Assembly: GCA_936450465.1 (NCBI GenBank)
Contig: OW388301.1
Coordinates: forward strand, 18,643,523 to 18,707,522
Direction: 5' to 3'
Length of the DNA stretch: 64,000 nt
Source of the DNA: Gibbula magus
Taxonomy: Eukaryota; Mollusca; Gastropoda; Trochida; Trochidae
Below the pieces are notes generated by a model. It saw only the letters and a program-made list of their open reading frames with translations, did not search any database and had not been told where the DNA came from. The translations under genes and the position numbers were made by a program. Of the stretch, positions 10,048 through 22,390 are shown in pieces. Positions within the stretch are counted from its first letter, which is position 1; each line of letters begins with the position of its first letter.

Positions 10048-10354
10048 GGGGGCGGGATAGCGCAGTGGTTAGCGCGTTCGGCTTTGGATCAAGAGGTCCA
10101 GGGTTCGAATCCCGCCAGGGGCACGGCAACTGTGTCTGCAGTAGAGAACTGTTCTACACGCAGTAAGGTGTGGGTGCAATGCTACACTGAATTTCAACGT
10201 AGTACCATGGTTCGCTAGTTCCAGCCGTTGCTCGCAGGTTTCACCGCAATGCATAGTCACATGGCGTTGCGGGCTTTCTCCCTGCATTAATACTGGCAGC
10301 CGTGATATAATTGAAATACTCTTGAATGCGGCGTGAAACCCTAACTCACTCACT
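10048..10354 (+). mobile_element. tRNA-derived SINE, unit 1
   Basis: The element is flanked by an exact 11-bp duplication CGTGAAAGAAG (10037-10047 and 10355-10365). The head has a pol III A box TAGCGCAGTGG (10058-10068) and a B box GGTTCGAATCC (10102-10112). The body is unrelated to tRNA and ends in an ACTC-rich tail. The same insertion with the same duplication is in units 2 and 3, so it predates the tandem duplication. The minus frame 10069-10374 and the plus frames at 31589 and 49923 are translations of this SINE, not genes. Confidence 0.92.
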
Positions 10355-12848
10355 CGTGAAAGAAGACATGGCAATGGTCAGATGAATTGGGGCCGTATGT
10401 GGGAAAACGTTGACAACAAGCAGCTTCCGGGTGTACATATCAGCACTGCCCACACCGATAATTAACCCATATGACCAATACTTGAATCGATTTAGAAACC
10501 GTTTATCAATAGTCTGTGGACACAACCAAAGATGGGTCACAGTGCTCACGACCTAAACAAAACTATTTTCATCTTCTCCAGTACAAAAAGCACTGGAAAG
10601 CTAAAATGTCGTGTATAGTCGCCCTTCAAAAGGGAAATGTAGATATGTTGCCCGTGTGAATGTTTTACAGACTCTATAAACAATGCCGATGTTGAATTTT
10701 TGTAGTGTTCCTGGGCCCACTTGCAGACATCCCCATTAACTAAGGGCGCCTTGGGCGGTTCCAATGCAGATAGGGGCTTCAGAGGCCATGGCCTACAAAC
10801 CTATGTTTTTTTTATATCTAGAATGTCCTCAGTCAAGTTTTAGAAAGCTGTAATCATTTGATAAAAAATACGGATATATAATGGTAGATTACCTACCTCA
10901 AGGGTCGTGCCATAAAGCCTATTGTGTCTTTTCCCCCAGTACCGAAGTATTGTAAAGATAGTGTACATGTTTCTCGAGCACATCTGTTTTCAAAGTGACT
11001 AGGGACGTAGGACCTACTTTTTATTCTTTATTGAAAAAAATAATAACTATAGATGAGTACATGTTACTTTTTTAAACCCTTTGGAGTGTATGTCATGGCG
11101 CAACTTGTCCGTCCGTCCGTACCGAAAAGGACATCATTAACATTAACAAATCAAGTTCCAAATGTTAAATTTATTTTAGATGGGTTTTAGAGACATAACG
11201 TTGAAGCCATGTTCCTGGATTAAATAATATGCATTGCTGTAGTAATATCACGTGCATCTGTCAATAAAGAGCGAAAGAAACGAGGGCCTTCTTAATATTT
11301 CCTTCAACAAATACTAATGACTCGATTTGCCACACATAAATCTTTGACAGGCAAGATATACATGTACCATAAGATAAGGTTACCCGTTGTACCTTCTGTG
11401 AGCGCCAGGCGTCAGTATTCCCAGTCTCCGAATAGCTATCGGATGCTTCCAAATTAATCCCAAATGAAGGAGTGTTGACAAATGTACCTCATCACGGAAC
11501 TGGTAAAGTGGTAACAAGGACGTATATCACATCTAATTCCTTGGTGGTAATAATATACTTTGCAGAGAAGCAGTGAGCCGCTAGAGGCTATTAATATTCG
11601 TCTAGCCATTCCAAAATGTGTTGAGGTCGTCACGCTCTTTCACGTAGTGTGATTAACATTTGACTCATATGGGTCATGTTATAGTATATAGCAATATTAG
11701 CTTTCATAACACTGTATTTGCACCACTAATCTTTAATGTCTGTGAAGCGGAGCTCCCGGATAAAATTGTACTAAATTCATTTGACTTACCCAAACTTAAT
11801 TGTCCTGAAATGATTTCTGTTAGGTCAACACCAACATTTTACACCAAAAGCTTATATTTAATATTTTTAGCGATTTTAGAAAAGACCGACATTTAATTGC
11901 CGCGATTGTATTGGTGACTGACTGACTAGATAAACTGAGTTCGAAAATGAATGGTATTAAACTATTCAAAATATCGAAGAACTATATTAAACTGGTATTT
12001 CCGGTTACGTTGCTGGAAATCATGATCCTTTCCGTCTTTTTGTGTAGCTTTAGTCTACAAAATTTACCAAAAGTCTAACAGCAAACCGCATTTCGTAGTC
12101 ATTGGTACCAAAGTGTATAGAATGACATGTAAGCACCGAGACCCGCAGTTTATTGTAGTTTAGAACATGTGACTCCATATTTAGAAGATAAGAGTCGTAG
12201 TAAACGAAAACAACACTTCCTATTAATCTGTCCTCAAGACGCGTCGGCATTTTGCTGGGTGATTTGTTGACGTTTTATGTCCCTTTCTAGCGATTTGTCG
12301 CCTGGATATAGGATATAAATTAAGTTTGAGAGTAAATGAATTCAGTTCAGGAAGGTTTGTTGTTCTATTGTGGAGATGTGTGTGCCGTGTGTATGATTGG
12401 CCTCTCAAATATGACAGGATGTCTATCCTCAAACCTTTAAGCGACTTCTCTCCAAGAACCAGTACTTCTAGAAAGCTAAGATTGTGGGAAAATTATTTTT
12501 TTCTGGAAACTCAGTTTTATAAATTTCATTACATTATTCACAAAATTTAGAGCGTGACAGGAATGGATGCAATTTTAAATGCTTGATATGTTTTAGGTTA
12601 TCTGTTTATGAGCTTTCAATCGCAAACAAGCTTTCATTGTCATGTCTTTATTGCCCACTTGGGAAAAATGTAGCTTTTCCAATCTAGATCAAAGTCCATT
12701 TATTCATGGCCTTGCTTATTTAAAGCTGAAAACTGAGTACGAAAGCTTATATGAAATCTTTAATTGAATGTGTATGCTCAAATGGGGACTATTATGTTTA
12801 CCTGAAAAAATATTACAGTTCAAACAAAGAATTTTGGACAAAATCATG

Positions 12849-12978
12849 CACAGGACAAACATTGGTGTAATCCGCTTGCTGGATCCTTCTGTATTCCTCC
12901 GGATTCTTCAAGATCCGCCATAATTTGGGAGAATCCGTAAGGATCCGGCAAATGGATTCCACCACTTTTTGTCCTCTG
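12849..12978. mobile_element. Old 130-bp palindromic MITE, unit 1
   Basis: Starts CACAGGACAAA and ends TTTTTGTCCTCTG, with internal repeats of the ATCCGG/GGATCC type. It is flanked by ATG on both sides (12846-12848, 12979-12981). It is the same length and design as the fresh insertion at 63239-63368. Translations of this element explain the recurring peptide QKVVESI...DSPK.WRIL found in several minus-strand frames. Confidence 0.75.
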
Positions 12979-14161
12979 ATGATGCTTAAATCTGTATGTA
13001 AACATTGTGCCCATAACATTTATATTGCTTAATGGACAAATAGAGGATGACAGGTTAAGGTTCCTCTCAAGTACGAAAAGTATTAGAAATGTTTAAGTCC
13101 TTTGGCAAATATCATCTGAACAATTAACATTTTAAATCGTATACTATTTTATTGAGCTATTGGCCAAATACCACTGTTTTTATTAATATTTTTGAAACTT
13201 TCACAGTTTCAGCTTAAAAGCTTCAGGTTTTATAAATGATACATTGATAAACATGAAGGCACATTCCAATTTGCAGATTTGAAAAAAAGAAAGTTCATAT
13301 ATGTGAAAACTATTGAATTTGAGGATGTTCTTTCAGAATTTGAGCAAGAGTGTTGCTTTTCAGTGTTTTGCAATTGTTCTGTGAACTCGAATCTTAATCC
13401 AAAATATATATTACTTGTGTTCTGATTTTTAAATGGAATTTAGCTTTTTGAACTGAATTTAGTTTGGTAAAATAAGATCGTCTTTGTAATGGAACATATA
13501 TAAAAGGATTAAGATTAAACACAAGGTATTTATTTAAGTCCTACCCAATACTTGTCATGATTTTTAGATTACATTAGCAAAATAAATTAGAGGATACTTT
13601 CTTAGCTTTGTGCTGTTATGTTATATGATGTTAAGGAAAGTCTACTTAAACCCTTGTAATGTACATTATTGCTTTGGATCTTCTATTGTCATTATGTCGT
13701 GATGTTGAAATGTGTTCTTTTGATTTCGTTATCACCACTTAAACAGTCGATAACTGAGAAAAATAACAAAGCATAAGACGACCTAGAGCTCTTCTTGTCA
13801 TCTACCGTTCCTACAGATCAAGTTCCATTAATGTTAACATTCATAACATTTCTGTGTGAGAATAACACTACACTCTTTCTCTATTAGGCTGCATAAATAA
13901 ATGTTTCTCAGGCAAATACATTTCAAAAGTGATGAGGGCGTTTGTTCTTTTAATTTCTGAATTTAATTTCTTATCTGTTTAATGACGAGGAAGGAGTACA
14001 TTTTATTTTTCCCCATCAAAGTATGCCATAGAAGTAATAGAAGTGCATAAATCCGTTTCTGCAAACCCATATATTGGGTGCACAAATGGATTTTAGGGTT
14101 TATAAAAATTGATTCTTCATTTATTTTTTTAAATGACTATAAAATGTTGTAGCGCGCACAC

Positions 14162-14402
14162 AAAAAAACTGATGCACCGATGCCAACACTTCCTATTAAT
14201 CTGTCCTCAAGACGCGTCTTCATTTTGCTGGGTGATTTGTTGACGGACATTCGCGTTTTATGTCCCTTTATAGCGATTTGTCGCCTGGATATAGGATATA
14301 AATTAAGTTTGAGAGTATAATGAATTCAGTTGAGGAAGGTTTATTGTTCTCTTGTGGTGATGTGTGTGCCGTGTGTATAAAAAAAACTGATGCACAGATG
14401 CC
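14162..14402 (+). repeat. 195-bp internal duplication between 23-bp direct repeats, unit 1
   Basis: The 23-bp repeat (seven A, then CTGATGCACCGATGCC or CTGATGCACAGATGCC) lies at 14162-14184 and 14380-14402. The 195 bp between them copy the unit's own sequence at about 12212-12394. Long flanking repeats beginning in A-runs look like a target duplication from LINE-type insertion of a copied segment. Counterparts are at about 35564-35800 and 53923-54070. Confidence 0.75.
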
Positions 14403-15204
14403 CGAGAGACATTTACCTTGTTAAGTTAGCGGTAATAGTTTCAAAATAAACACGTATGGTATATAACACAGTCGTGTTAGATGTGTCACAACGAGTGTTT
14501 TTAAGCAATATTTGTCTAGAACTTGTTTGTTGCTCGTTCATAATGGAACATGAAGCCGTTAAGGGACCCACTAACGCGTTAGGGCATTAAATGGAGCATG
14601 TGATACAAATTTACAACAACATATGTTGTTACTCAGGTTGGCAGAAGCTAAGCAGCATCAGCAAAAACAATTGCGTGGAAGTGATCTGGAATAGTTTTCA
14701 CAGTGCCTACATGACTGTCAAATGTGTTGAAGAATGTTGCAATTGGTGCAAACTGTATAGGATATATATTTAGCTTTGACGAGTTTAAAACGAGGAAATC
14801 TGACAATGATGATGGTTGAACATTTTCGTGGATAAAGCTTGAAGATGGAACGTTTCAAAATATCCTTCATATCAAGACTAACACTAGTCATTCCTTAACC
14901 ATTAAAAAAAGACTTGTGGTCCTGAACCACAAAAATGTCCAACCTCGAAAATTGTTCAGTATGCGGTACTCAACTACTCACCAATAACAGTTTAGCAACA
15001 TTATCATATTACATTATTTTCTTATACTTATACAACGTTGATGCCACCAGTTGTGTTACTTTTGCACGACAAGACTGATAGCAAAACCATGCAGAAGATA
15101 TATATAAACATTCGTTCCTATTGACCGAGTTCAAGTAGACAGATGTTTAAATTATAATTACTGAGGTACACACAGAAACCATGACATTCTACAGCAGGGC
15201 AAAC

Positions 15205-15290
15205 AGATAATAGTAAAAGTTCCATTTATATAGCGCTTTTCCACACATTGAGCACGCTCAAAGCGCATAATGTACATTTATGCCCTTTAA
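15205..15290. repeat. Retroposon-like fragment (TTTATATAGCGCTTTT motif)
   Basis: TTCCATTTATATAGCGCTTTTCC followed by GAGCACGCTCAAAGCGC resembles a widespread invertebrate interspersed-repeat end. It is also in unit 3 (about 55620-55670, partly lost) and is deleted from unit 2. Confidence 0.35.
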
Positions 15291-15942
15291 TATGTGTTCA
15301 ACAATTTACAATAAACACAGAAATGCTATTAAAACGTCAGTCTAACGAAGTATGGATTCAAAGACAATTTGTGAACTACTGAAAAATAATAAGAATACTG
15401 TCAGTCTGATAACTAACATAAAAGTACATATCAACGCCAGTAGAGGGGTGGTATCACAGACAAACCAACTCAATTGTCTGGTAATGCACTAATCGCTCAA
15501 AATTAGAAACAGAATTACTCACAGTCTGTTTATTTCCACTGCTCTACATGCTATATAACAATCGTCACCAGACGTCTTGGCACATTAAAATTACTAAGAC
15601 AGACAAGCGTGCCAAATATTGTATCTAGATGAAATCAAGATATGCGTAACTTTCATCAATCCAGAATAATTTACCTCTTATACTTCTACGTCTATGTAAA
15701 TAAATAAACATATGTATGATATAATAATTATATAATACACAAGAGTATAATTGATCAGTTCTTTAGGTTACCATCTCCAAACAAATACAATATATCGCAA
15801 ATTCTTTTAAACTTTGGTATATTTTTCTTCAAATTAGACACTCATTCATAAAGCAAAATTCTACTAAGCTGAATAACCTGACAAATTCACATAAATCGCT
15901 TCATATACAATAGTTACAAAATGTTCAATGAATTCAAGGAAA

Positions 15943-16135
15943 TGATGAGGTGAGGCGAGTTTGGATTTAAGGTCGCTTTCAAGAATATTTCACTTATATC
16001 ACGGCTGCTTGTATTATTGCAGGGAGAAAGCCGGCAACACCGAGTGGCTCTGCATTGCAGTGAAACTTGTTAACATCAGCTGGAACTAGCGAACCATGGG
16101 TGCATGTACCTCACTGAAATTCGGCGAAGCACTCA
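15943..16135 (-). mobile_element. Inverted SINE 3'-part remnant, unit 1
   Basis: The reverse complement matches the SINE body and tail of 10048-10354: the CCATGGTTCGCTAGTTCCAG block, the GCTTTCTCCCTGCA block, the CAGCCGTGATATAAGTGAAA block and the CGGCGT-like end. The tRNA head is missing. It is clearly older and more diverged than the full SINE. Confidence 0.75.
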
Positions 16136-17119
16136 AGGAAATGGACCTTAATCTTTATTTTATTTTTTAAGTTTTGAACTTTGTGACTTACTTTTGACTA
16201 GTACTGCGGTTTATAGTAATATTTATTATTAAAATACATCACTTTTTATTCAATTCCGTATCCTTAATTTGGCAGTTTTCGATAGACAGGAAATGCAGGC
16301 GTATTGACGAAATAAATCACAATCAGTCAAAGTCAATCTATATCTTCTGTACTACCTTGTTAAATCTGTTTAGTATGTTTCGTAGTTCATGCATGTTTGA
16401 GAAACAAACAATTACAATAAATCGTCCCCATTATCACCCATTTTACGAGGATATGTTTTATTAATTTCACAATTATTAATAAGTTGAAGTGTAAGTTATC
16501 TTACTATTCTACTGTAGATAACAGAATTTAATATATTTTCATCTATGTTTCATGTCAGCCTTTCTTTCAAACATGTTCTTCACTACTGTCAAACTGTTTT
16601 TAAGAAAACATGATACATTATAATTACACCGATGACATCTGTGACTTAGTGCCGGCGACCAATACATCTTGCAAAAAAGACATACCAGGACACACAAGAG
16701 GTCTGTCGCAAGGGAGATAACTTATGTAGCTGGGTAACACCATTTGCATCAAGGAATAGTGAAGACCAATTTTATTTGTTTGCATTGCTTACTTGTCAGG
16801 TTATAATGAGGACCTGGCTTTATCTTTGTGGTGGCGATATAATACAACTATTAGCAATGAAAAACTCTTAAAAATGGTGTTAAATTACAAATAACTTCAA
16901 CTCTCCAACTGAATCAACAGTGTCCACTTAAGTGTCAGATTTCGTTTACAATTGGAGCTCTATCACTATAATTGTGAATAAGTATAGTTAAGTTTTGAAG
17001 GCCTCACTGCATCTGACTGAATTTCTGGAACTTGTTTGCGAAGATTATTATATAAAATGTCAACATTCAAAATTTCATTCACCTAGATTTGAGTTGATGT
17101 GATGTGAGTTGGAGTTTAA

Positions 17120-17242
17120 CACCGCTTTTAAGAGCATAGATTTCAAGAAAACGTTTCCTATCAACGCATCACAGGTGTTGATGGTAACAAGTACAGATTC
17201 AAGAGTGCTGAGTCTGTGAAATATTAAATTTCGATAGCGGTG
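17120..17242. mobile_element. Small TTAA-bounded inverted-repeat element, unit 1
   Basis: Bounded by TTAA at 17116-17119 and 17243-17246. The ends begin CACCGCTTTT and finish ATAGCGGTG, a ~10-bp inverted repeat. There is no empty site to prove insertion. The unit-3 counterpart is 56953-57068 and unit 2 has lost the region. Confidence 0.45.
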
Positions 17243-17810
17243 TTAATTAACACTTGATCAGTAGTAAGAGCATCAACAGTTTCATGCATTTAGATGTACT
17301 TATTTCCGCGTTGTGGCGTAAAACGGGTGACCCGCTGCCTAGCAAATCACTTCCATCACTCATCAAGATGACTGATTTAGTTCAAGCCTTCCAATTTATT
17401 ATTTACATAATTCAAACGAACGACTCCATTCTACGATACTCCATTATTTTTTTGTTGAAAGATAAGTGAATCATTGTAGGACATTTGATCTACTGCTGAA
17501 TAGGAGATTTGACATTGATCAGACCCTACATAGTGATTTACAATGAATATGAGGGCTTTATCAACATTCCATTGATAAATATCACACGGTGTCCGATTTC
17601 TGTTTAACTTTTGAGAAGAAAATCACTTACTTTTGTTGTTATTGTGATATTGTAATAACAGGAATGTTAGCATTCAGTTAATAAAGTTATTGCTGCTGTA
17701 TCACCATGCAGAGTTTTTGTTATGTTTATAGGAAGTATTATTAATTAAGTATCAATATTGTGGCACGTATACGTATACGGCATTTAAGGGCTAGACCATA
17801 TGATTCGACA

Positions 17811-17886
17811 ACTGGGCCAATACGGGGAAACTGGGCCAATACGGGAAAAACTGGGCCAATACGAGACAAACTGGGCCAATATGAGT
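17811..17886 (+). repeat. Four-copy minisatellite, unit 1
   Basis: Four tandem units of 18-21 bp with core ACTGGGCCAATACG. The unit-3 counterpart is at 57630-57706; it is absent from unit 2 because of the local replacement. Confidence 0.85.
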
Positions 17887-20800
17887 CTGAGCAGGCGCAG
17901 TTGCACATTTGATCGGTGGGAGACCGAAGCTATCGCTTCACAACTTTGACCCGTGCTATTTGTTCACCAATCTTGTTTATAATTATCATTTCAATGTAAA
18001 TGAGATGTCTAGTGTTGTGCAAATAGAATGTAACGAAGTTAATTAATAAAATTGTCATTAATTAAGTATTTCCGTATGGGTCGAGTTACAGGTCCTCAGA
18101 CTTTTTGGCTTGTTTTATGTCGACCTACAGAAAAGACGCATCAACAAAAGTGACTTCAAGAAATTTATTTATGTCGATAACATGATTTATTTCATTTCTA
18201 CATTTTACACATTGTTTACTTAAATTCCAAACACTCTGGCCAAAAACCGTTTTGAAAATGCAATTTCAGCACCCCAAGTGTATTTGAACTGACATAAAAA
18301 TCAAAGTGTCCTACTCTGATGCATGGAATTGTGAGTTAATTTTCATGAAACATATATATCTATCGAATATACATTCATAATCTACTTTCTCAGGCAGCAG
18401 TATTTTGTTTTGTGAACTGTTGAAAATGTGGTGACGTTTCTTTTGCGGTTGAGTGTATTGTGCACTCTTTTTGTGTCAAAAACCGATAGAGAATAAGAAC
18501 GTTCTAACGCTAGAAACACAATTTCTTTGTCCACTTTTATATTTCCAGAAATTTTGCATTTGACACTCAGTATGTGTAATAGAAAATATTTAAAAGGATT
18601 ATTATAAAATACAATGGTCGCCATTAACGCCTAGCCACTAACCCAAACACTTGCTATTTTTAAGATTCCATTAGCAGATAATTGTAGATAATCTTTAACC
18701 ACTTTTAACTTTATGTTCTAATGTTTTGGCGATAGTCTGGTTATGTACATAATTCCTTACAGTTTCTATTTCCATTAAGCTTCCCTTGCCACTTTCTTTT
18801 ACAACCATTTAATCACGACTTAAACCGTCCACAGATGATAGACAAGAATACAAAGCATTGGCATTAGCCATTCATAGAGATTGCGTCCTTTTAAAGTTGA
18901 TGCCTTTTAACAGTAACATTCCTTGTGAGAATAACACTGCATGTTTTCTCTATTAAGAACTATTTTCAATATAAACACGATTGGTATGTAACACAGTTAT
19001 CTTTGTTGTATCACAGCAGCAATATTTGTGTTTATATTATTTTTTATTGCATCAACTTTTAGGGGCTTAATAATGCCTATTAAATATGGCATGTTGAATA
19101 TTGTAACATATGTACAATGTATTTCATGTTGCTACTCTTATTGACAGTACACAAGCAACATTCGGCGTGAAGGATTTCATCGGGGTACTCTGTGTTATTT
19201 TTCATAGTTAGAATTAGACTGTAAAATATGTCAAAGAATGTTGAAGTCGAAGTATTGCAAATTGAGAATTATAGGATATCTATCAAGTTTTGATGCTAAC
19301 TGGCCGAATTTATAACATTAGAGTCCGACTATAACACAATTATTAACAACAGTTTAGAAAAAATCATTTTTTTCCCTCCATCACATCGAACTCCAGTAGA
19401 CAAAGGTGTGAATAATGATGAACAAATCAAGAAATCACATTCTGCTGCAAGTACGTCAATGGAAATGTACATTCATGTATGCCATATGCAACTTAATTTC
19501 TAATAAAGTGTTGGTGGCACGTGGTCCTGTGCATAGCTCAGTCGACCGATATCAGTGAAGTTTAGCAACAATGGGCGCGGCTTGCCGCATGGGTGGGCTA
19601 CCCGCTTCATTTCTGAATTAACTGAGAGTGTGAAGGGGGATTCAAGTGAGACATGAGTGGAAAGACTTACATTGTATGGTGTCAACCTGGGTAAGTGACT
19701 TTATTTAACGTGTGCCGCTGTTCACCCAGCTGTAAGTGGGTACCTGGTGTAAGATGTGGAGGAGATGACCTTTCAGAGTCCACAACGTGGAGATTTGTGC
19801 GCTGTTCATTATTTTTATAAATATGATATAAGATATAAACACAAAATATGCGGATTTACACAATCCTTTCAGAGACATAGCATTGTGAAGAATTAAAATA
19901 TGATTAGAAAACTGCAAAATAATGTTAACCCTTATAACAAGTACAATTTGCAACGCATTATAACGTCAGTATATAGTTCGGTTTCCAAGACAAACCAACT
20001 CAATGGTCTGTTAATGCACTAATCGTTCAAAATTAGAAACAGGATTAGTCACAGACAGTCTATTTCCACTGCTCTACAGGCAATATAACAATCGCAACCA
20101 GACGTCTTGAAATATTGCAGTTACAAAGACAGACAAGCGTGCAAAATATGGTAGCTAGATGGATTGCTGAAAATTATGCAATCCAGTAATTGACTCCTTA
20201 TATATCTATGTCAATGTAAAACGAAATAAACATCTGCATAATATGATCAATAATAAACAAGAGTGTCATTGTGTTTGCCTGTTAAGTCCTTAATGTTACA
20301 ATATTTTAACTAATAAAATAAATCTCCCATTCTTTTTAAAATCGTGTTTCTTTTAATTCAAATTAGACACTCAGTCATAAAACAAATTGCTAATAAGCTA
20401 AATAACCTGACAAGTACACATCAATATTTCCAAATAGATTGATGATGAGAAGAAGAAGACTGCCATTAACATTCCATTTAGATACATAGCAGGGACTCTG
20501 TATAATTTCTGAAAACTAATTATATTTTCTTGTGTTGTTTTCCTGAGTGAAAACAATATCAGCATGTATTTATGTAAAATATTTACTTTTATTATGTAAG
20601 CATATTTTTCCAGCGATGTGATTGGTCGAGAGGCGATCACGTGACCGTCGACAGAAAAGCATATTAACTCCAACCCGAGTCCGACCAAAATCCGTATTGA
20701 CTTGAATTTTCATTCGCACTATTATAGCATAATATGGTTATGAAGTAACCCAACCGATTCATGGTGAAATATTCTCAACAAGATCTAAACATCATTTAAT

Positions 20801-21127
20801 CATGATAAAACTACATTATGGTATACACAAATTACAATCAATAACTTTAGATGTGATTTGCAAAGTGTTTTATCATGGATGTTGAGTAACATTTACATTC
20901 ACATGTTTAATATGCTTTTAAATAAAATGTTTCAAATAATGTATATGTGCTTTCCATCAGATGAAAATAAAGTGAAACAACAAAATGTTTTTTTAATAAT
21001 CGCTTGTAAAATTATACTGGAGAAACAAATGAAAGCATAACAAATATTTGGACTCTCTTTCAAAGATATCAGTACGATCCGGTTCTATGTTAATCATATT
21101 GTCCAAAACTTTTGGAGTCAGTTTTAA

Positions 21128-21345
21128 TTGTGCTCTCTGATGTTCTCCTTCCTACTTCCCCCGAGACTGCGTGGCAATTACTCCACGCCTGAAGAGCTAT
21201 TGGAAGCCTCCAAAAGTAGTCTCAATGGGTCAGTGTTTACGGATGTGCCAGATCAAAGTCAATGCAGTGTGTGCATCAGAGAAATCAATTTACTAAAGGC
21301 AACCACAACCTTAGGTTAGTAAAAGGCAACAACAACCTTGTCTTG
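21128..21345 (+). other. Conserved-looking open stretch, probably not coding
   Basis: 63 codons are open in unit 1 (with RLRGNYSTPEELLEASKSSL). The unit 2 and unit 3 copies carry a TAG in the same frame at the EELLE position, and all else is as conserved as non-coding DNA. It ends in short TTGTC repeats. It may be an old retroposed fragment. Confidence 0.3.
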
Positions 21346-21400
21346 TCTTGTCAAATATTTTAAATATAGTGTTAATTCTACCTAAAAGGTACATCATTTG

Positions 21401-22383
21401 GTTTAAACGTATTTTATTTCAGAAGAAATACAGATTGGCGAACAAGCCATGAGGCTTATATTAACGCCTCTCTTTGAAATTACATACATATAGCTGGAAT
21501 AATATAACATATTTGGTGAAATGCAATATGGTTGTGTACTAAAATGATATATTAACACAAAGATGTTTGAAATATACAGTATGTTAGGTATGCCTGGTCA
21601 CGATTTATGGGCTGCAGCGCAGTTGAAATTTTAGATTCATATTGTGAAGTGGAAAACAGCGACAGAATTATTTTATTTCAGGGAATCGTTTACTTTTCTT
21701 GATAAACTGATGTAAAGAATCGATAATACGGTTGTTAGTCGAGATACTCAGGGAACCACTACCGTATAATACAGTCCTAAGGTCATATCCCTGAGTGTAG
21801 AAGAACATATTTGATCTTAGTTGTTGATAGTTCCAACAAGTAAAAAGGAAGTGAACTACGTCTTCATTGAAGTGACCACATGAACAACTTTGTATATCCG
21901 ATATATGTCGATTGTATCTGTGAGCGTTCAGATCACTACAGCCAAGCTTGAGGCGACAATGGATAATTTGACAGAATCTACTTCCGGAATTTAGGTTAAG
22001 GAAACTGGGTATTTGAACTGGATTAAGCATACTTTTAAATAGACAAAAGGAGCCCGCATTTTTAATTTCAATCGGCAGGTTATTCCATAGAGTAATAGAG
22101 CTTGGGAGGAATGATTGAGAATATCTCCTGTGTTCTACAGTTAATAGTTCTGGTTGAAGATCTGTTTCTAAGATTGTAGCTACTCTGTTGAAATACACTG
22201 TCTGGTACTAGACCGTTTAGATAATCGGGAGTTAGACCGTGATACATTTTATAGAATATACCAAGTTTGAAGTGATATCTTCTATCTTTTAGTGAACTAT
22301 AATTAGTTTCCATATAAAGTTTATTGTGACTTGTGCCACGGACTGCACCGCATATTGTTCTTAATGCGTCTAGATGTAGATTT
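21401..22383 (-). mobile_element. 5'-truncated LINE insertion, unit 1 only
   Basis: 983 bp present only in unit 1, flanked by TCATTTG at 21394-21400 and 22384-22390. Units 2 (near 40480) and 3 (near 60890) have the uninterrupted region. It holds the C-terminal coding part of a non-LTR retrotransposon on the minus strand plus about 270 bp of 3' UTR. An AATAAA lies close to its 3' end, with no long poly(A). Confidence 0.85.
21668..22380 (-). pseudogene. LINE reverse-transcriptase C-terminal region, frameshifted
   Basis: Minus-strand frames overlap at 22080-22198 and shift once. The first reads DALRTICGAVRGTSHNKLY, then a YKMYHGLTPDYLNGLVPD block. The second reads SFLPSSITLWNNLP, then CSCGHFNEDVVHFLFTCWNY. 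The last block has the C-x-C-G...H....C spacing of the C-terminal zinc-knuckle-like region of LINE polyproteins. The catalytic RT core and endonuclease lie upstream and are missing. The first ten residues of the track frame come from flanking unit DNA, which places the truncation point at about 22383. Confidence 0.8.
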
Positions 22384-22390
22384 TCATTTG

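Noticed and set aside
10058..10112. Functional tRNA gene
   Set aside because: A and B boxes are good, but the anticodon arm does not pair and the sequence continues into a SINE body with target duplications.
10546..10764. 72-codon minus frame starting MEPPKAPLVNGDV
   Set aside because: The unit 2 counterpart carries frameshifts and a stop in the same stretch.
12813..13019. Recurring small protein with QKVVESI and DSPK.WRIL in several frames (also near 34216, 52495, 63210)
   Set aside because: It is the translation of the 130-bp palindromic MITE; the repeats explain the apparent conservation.
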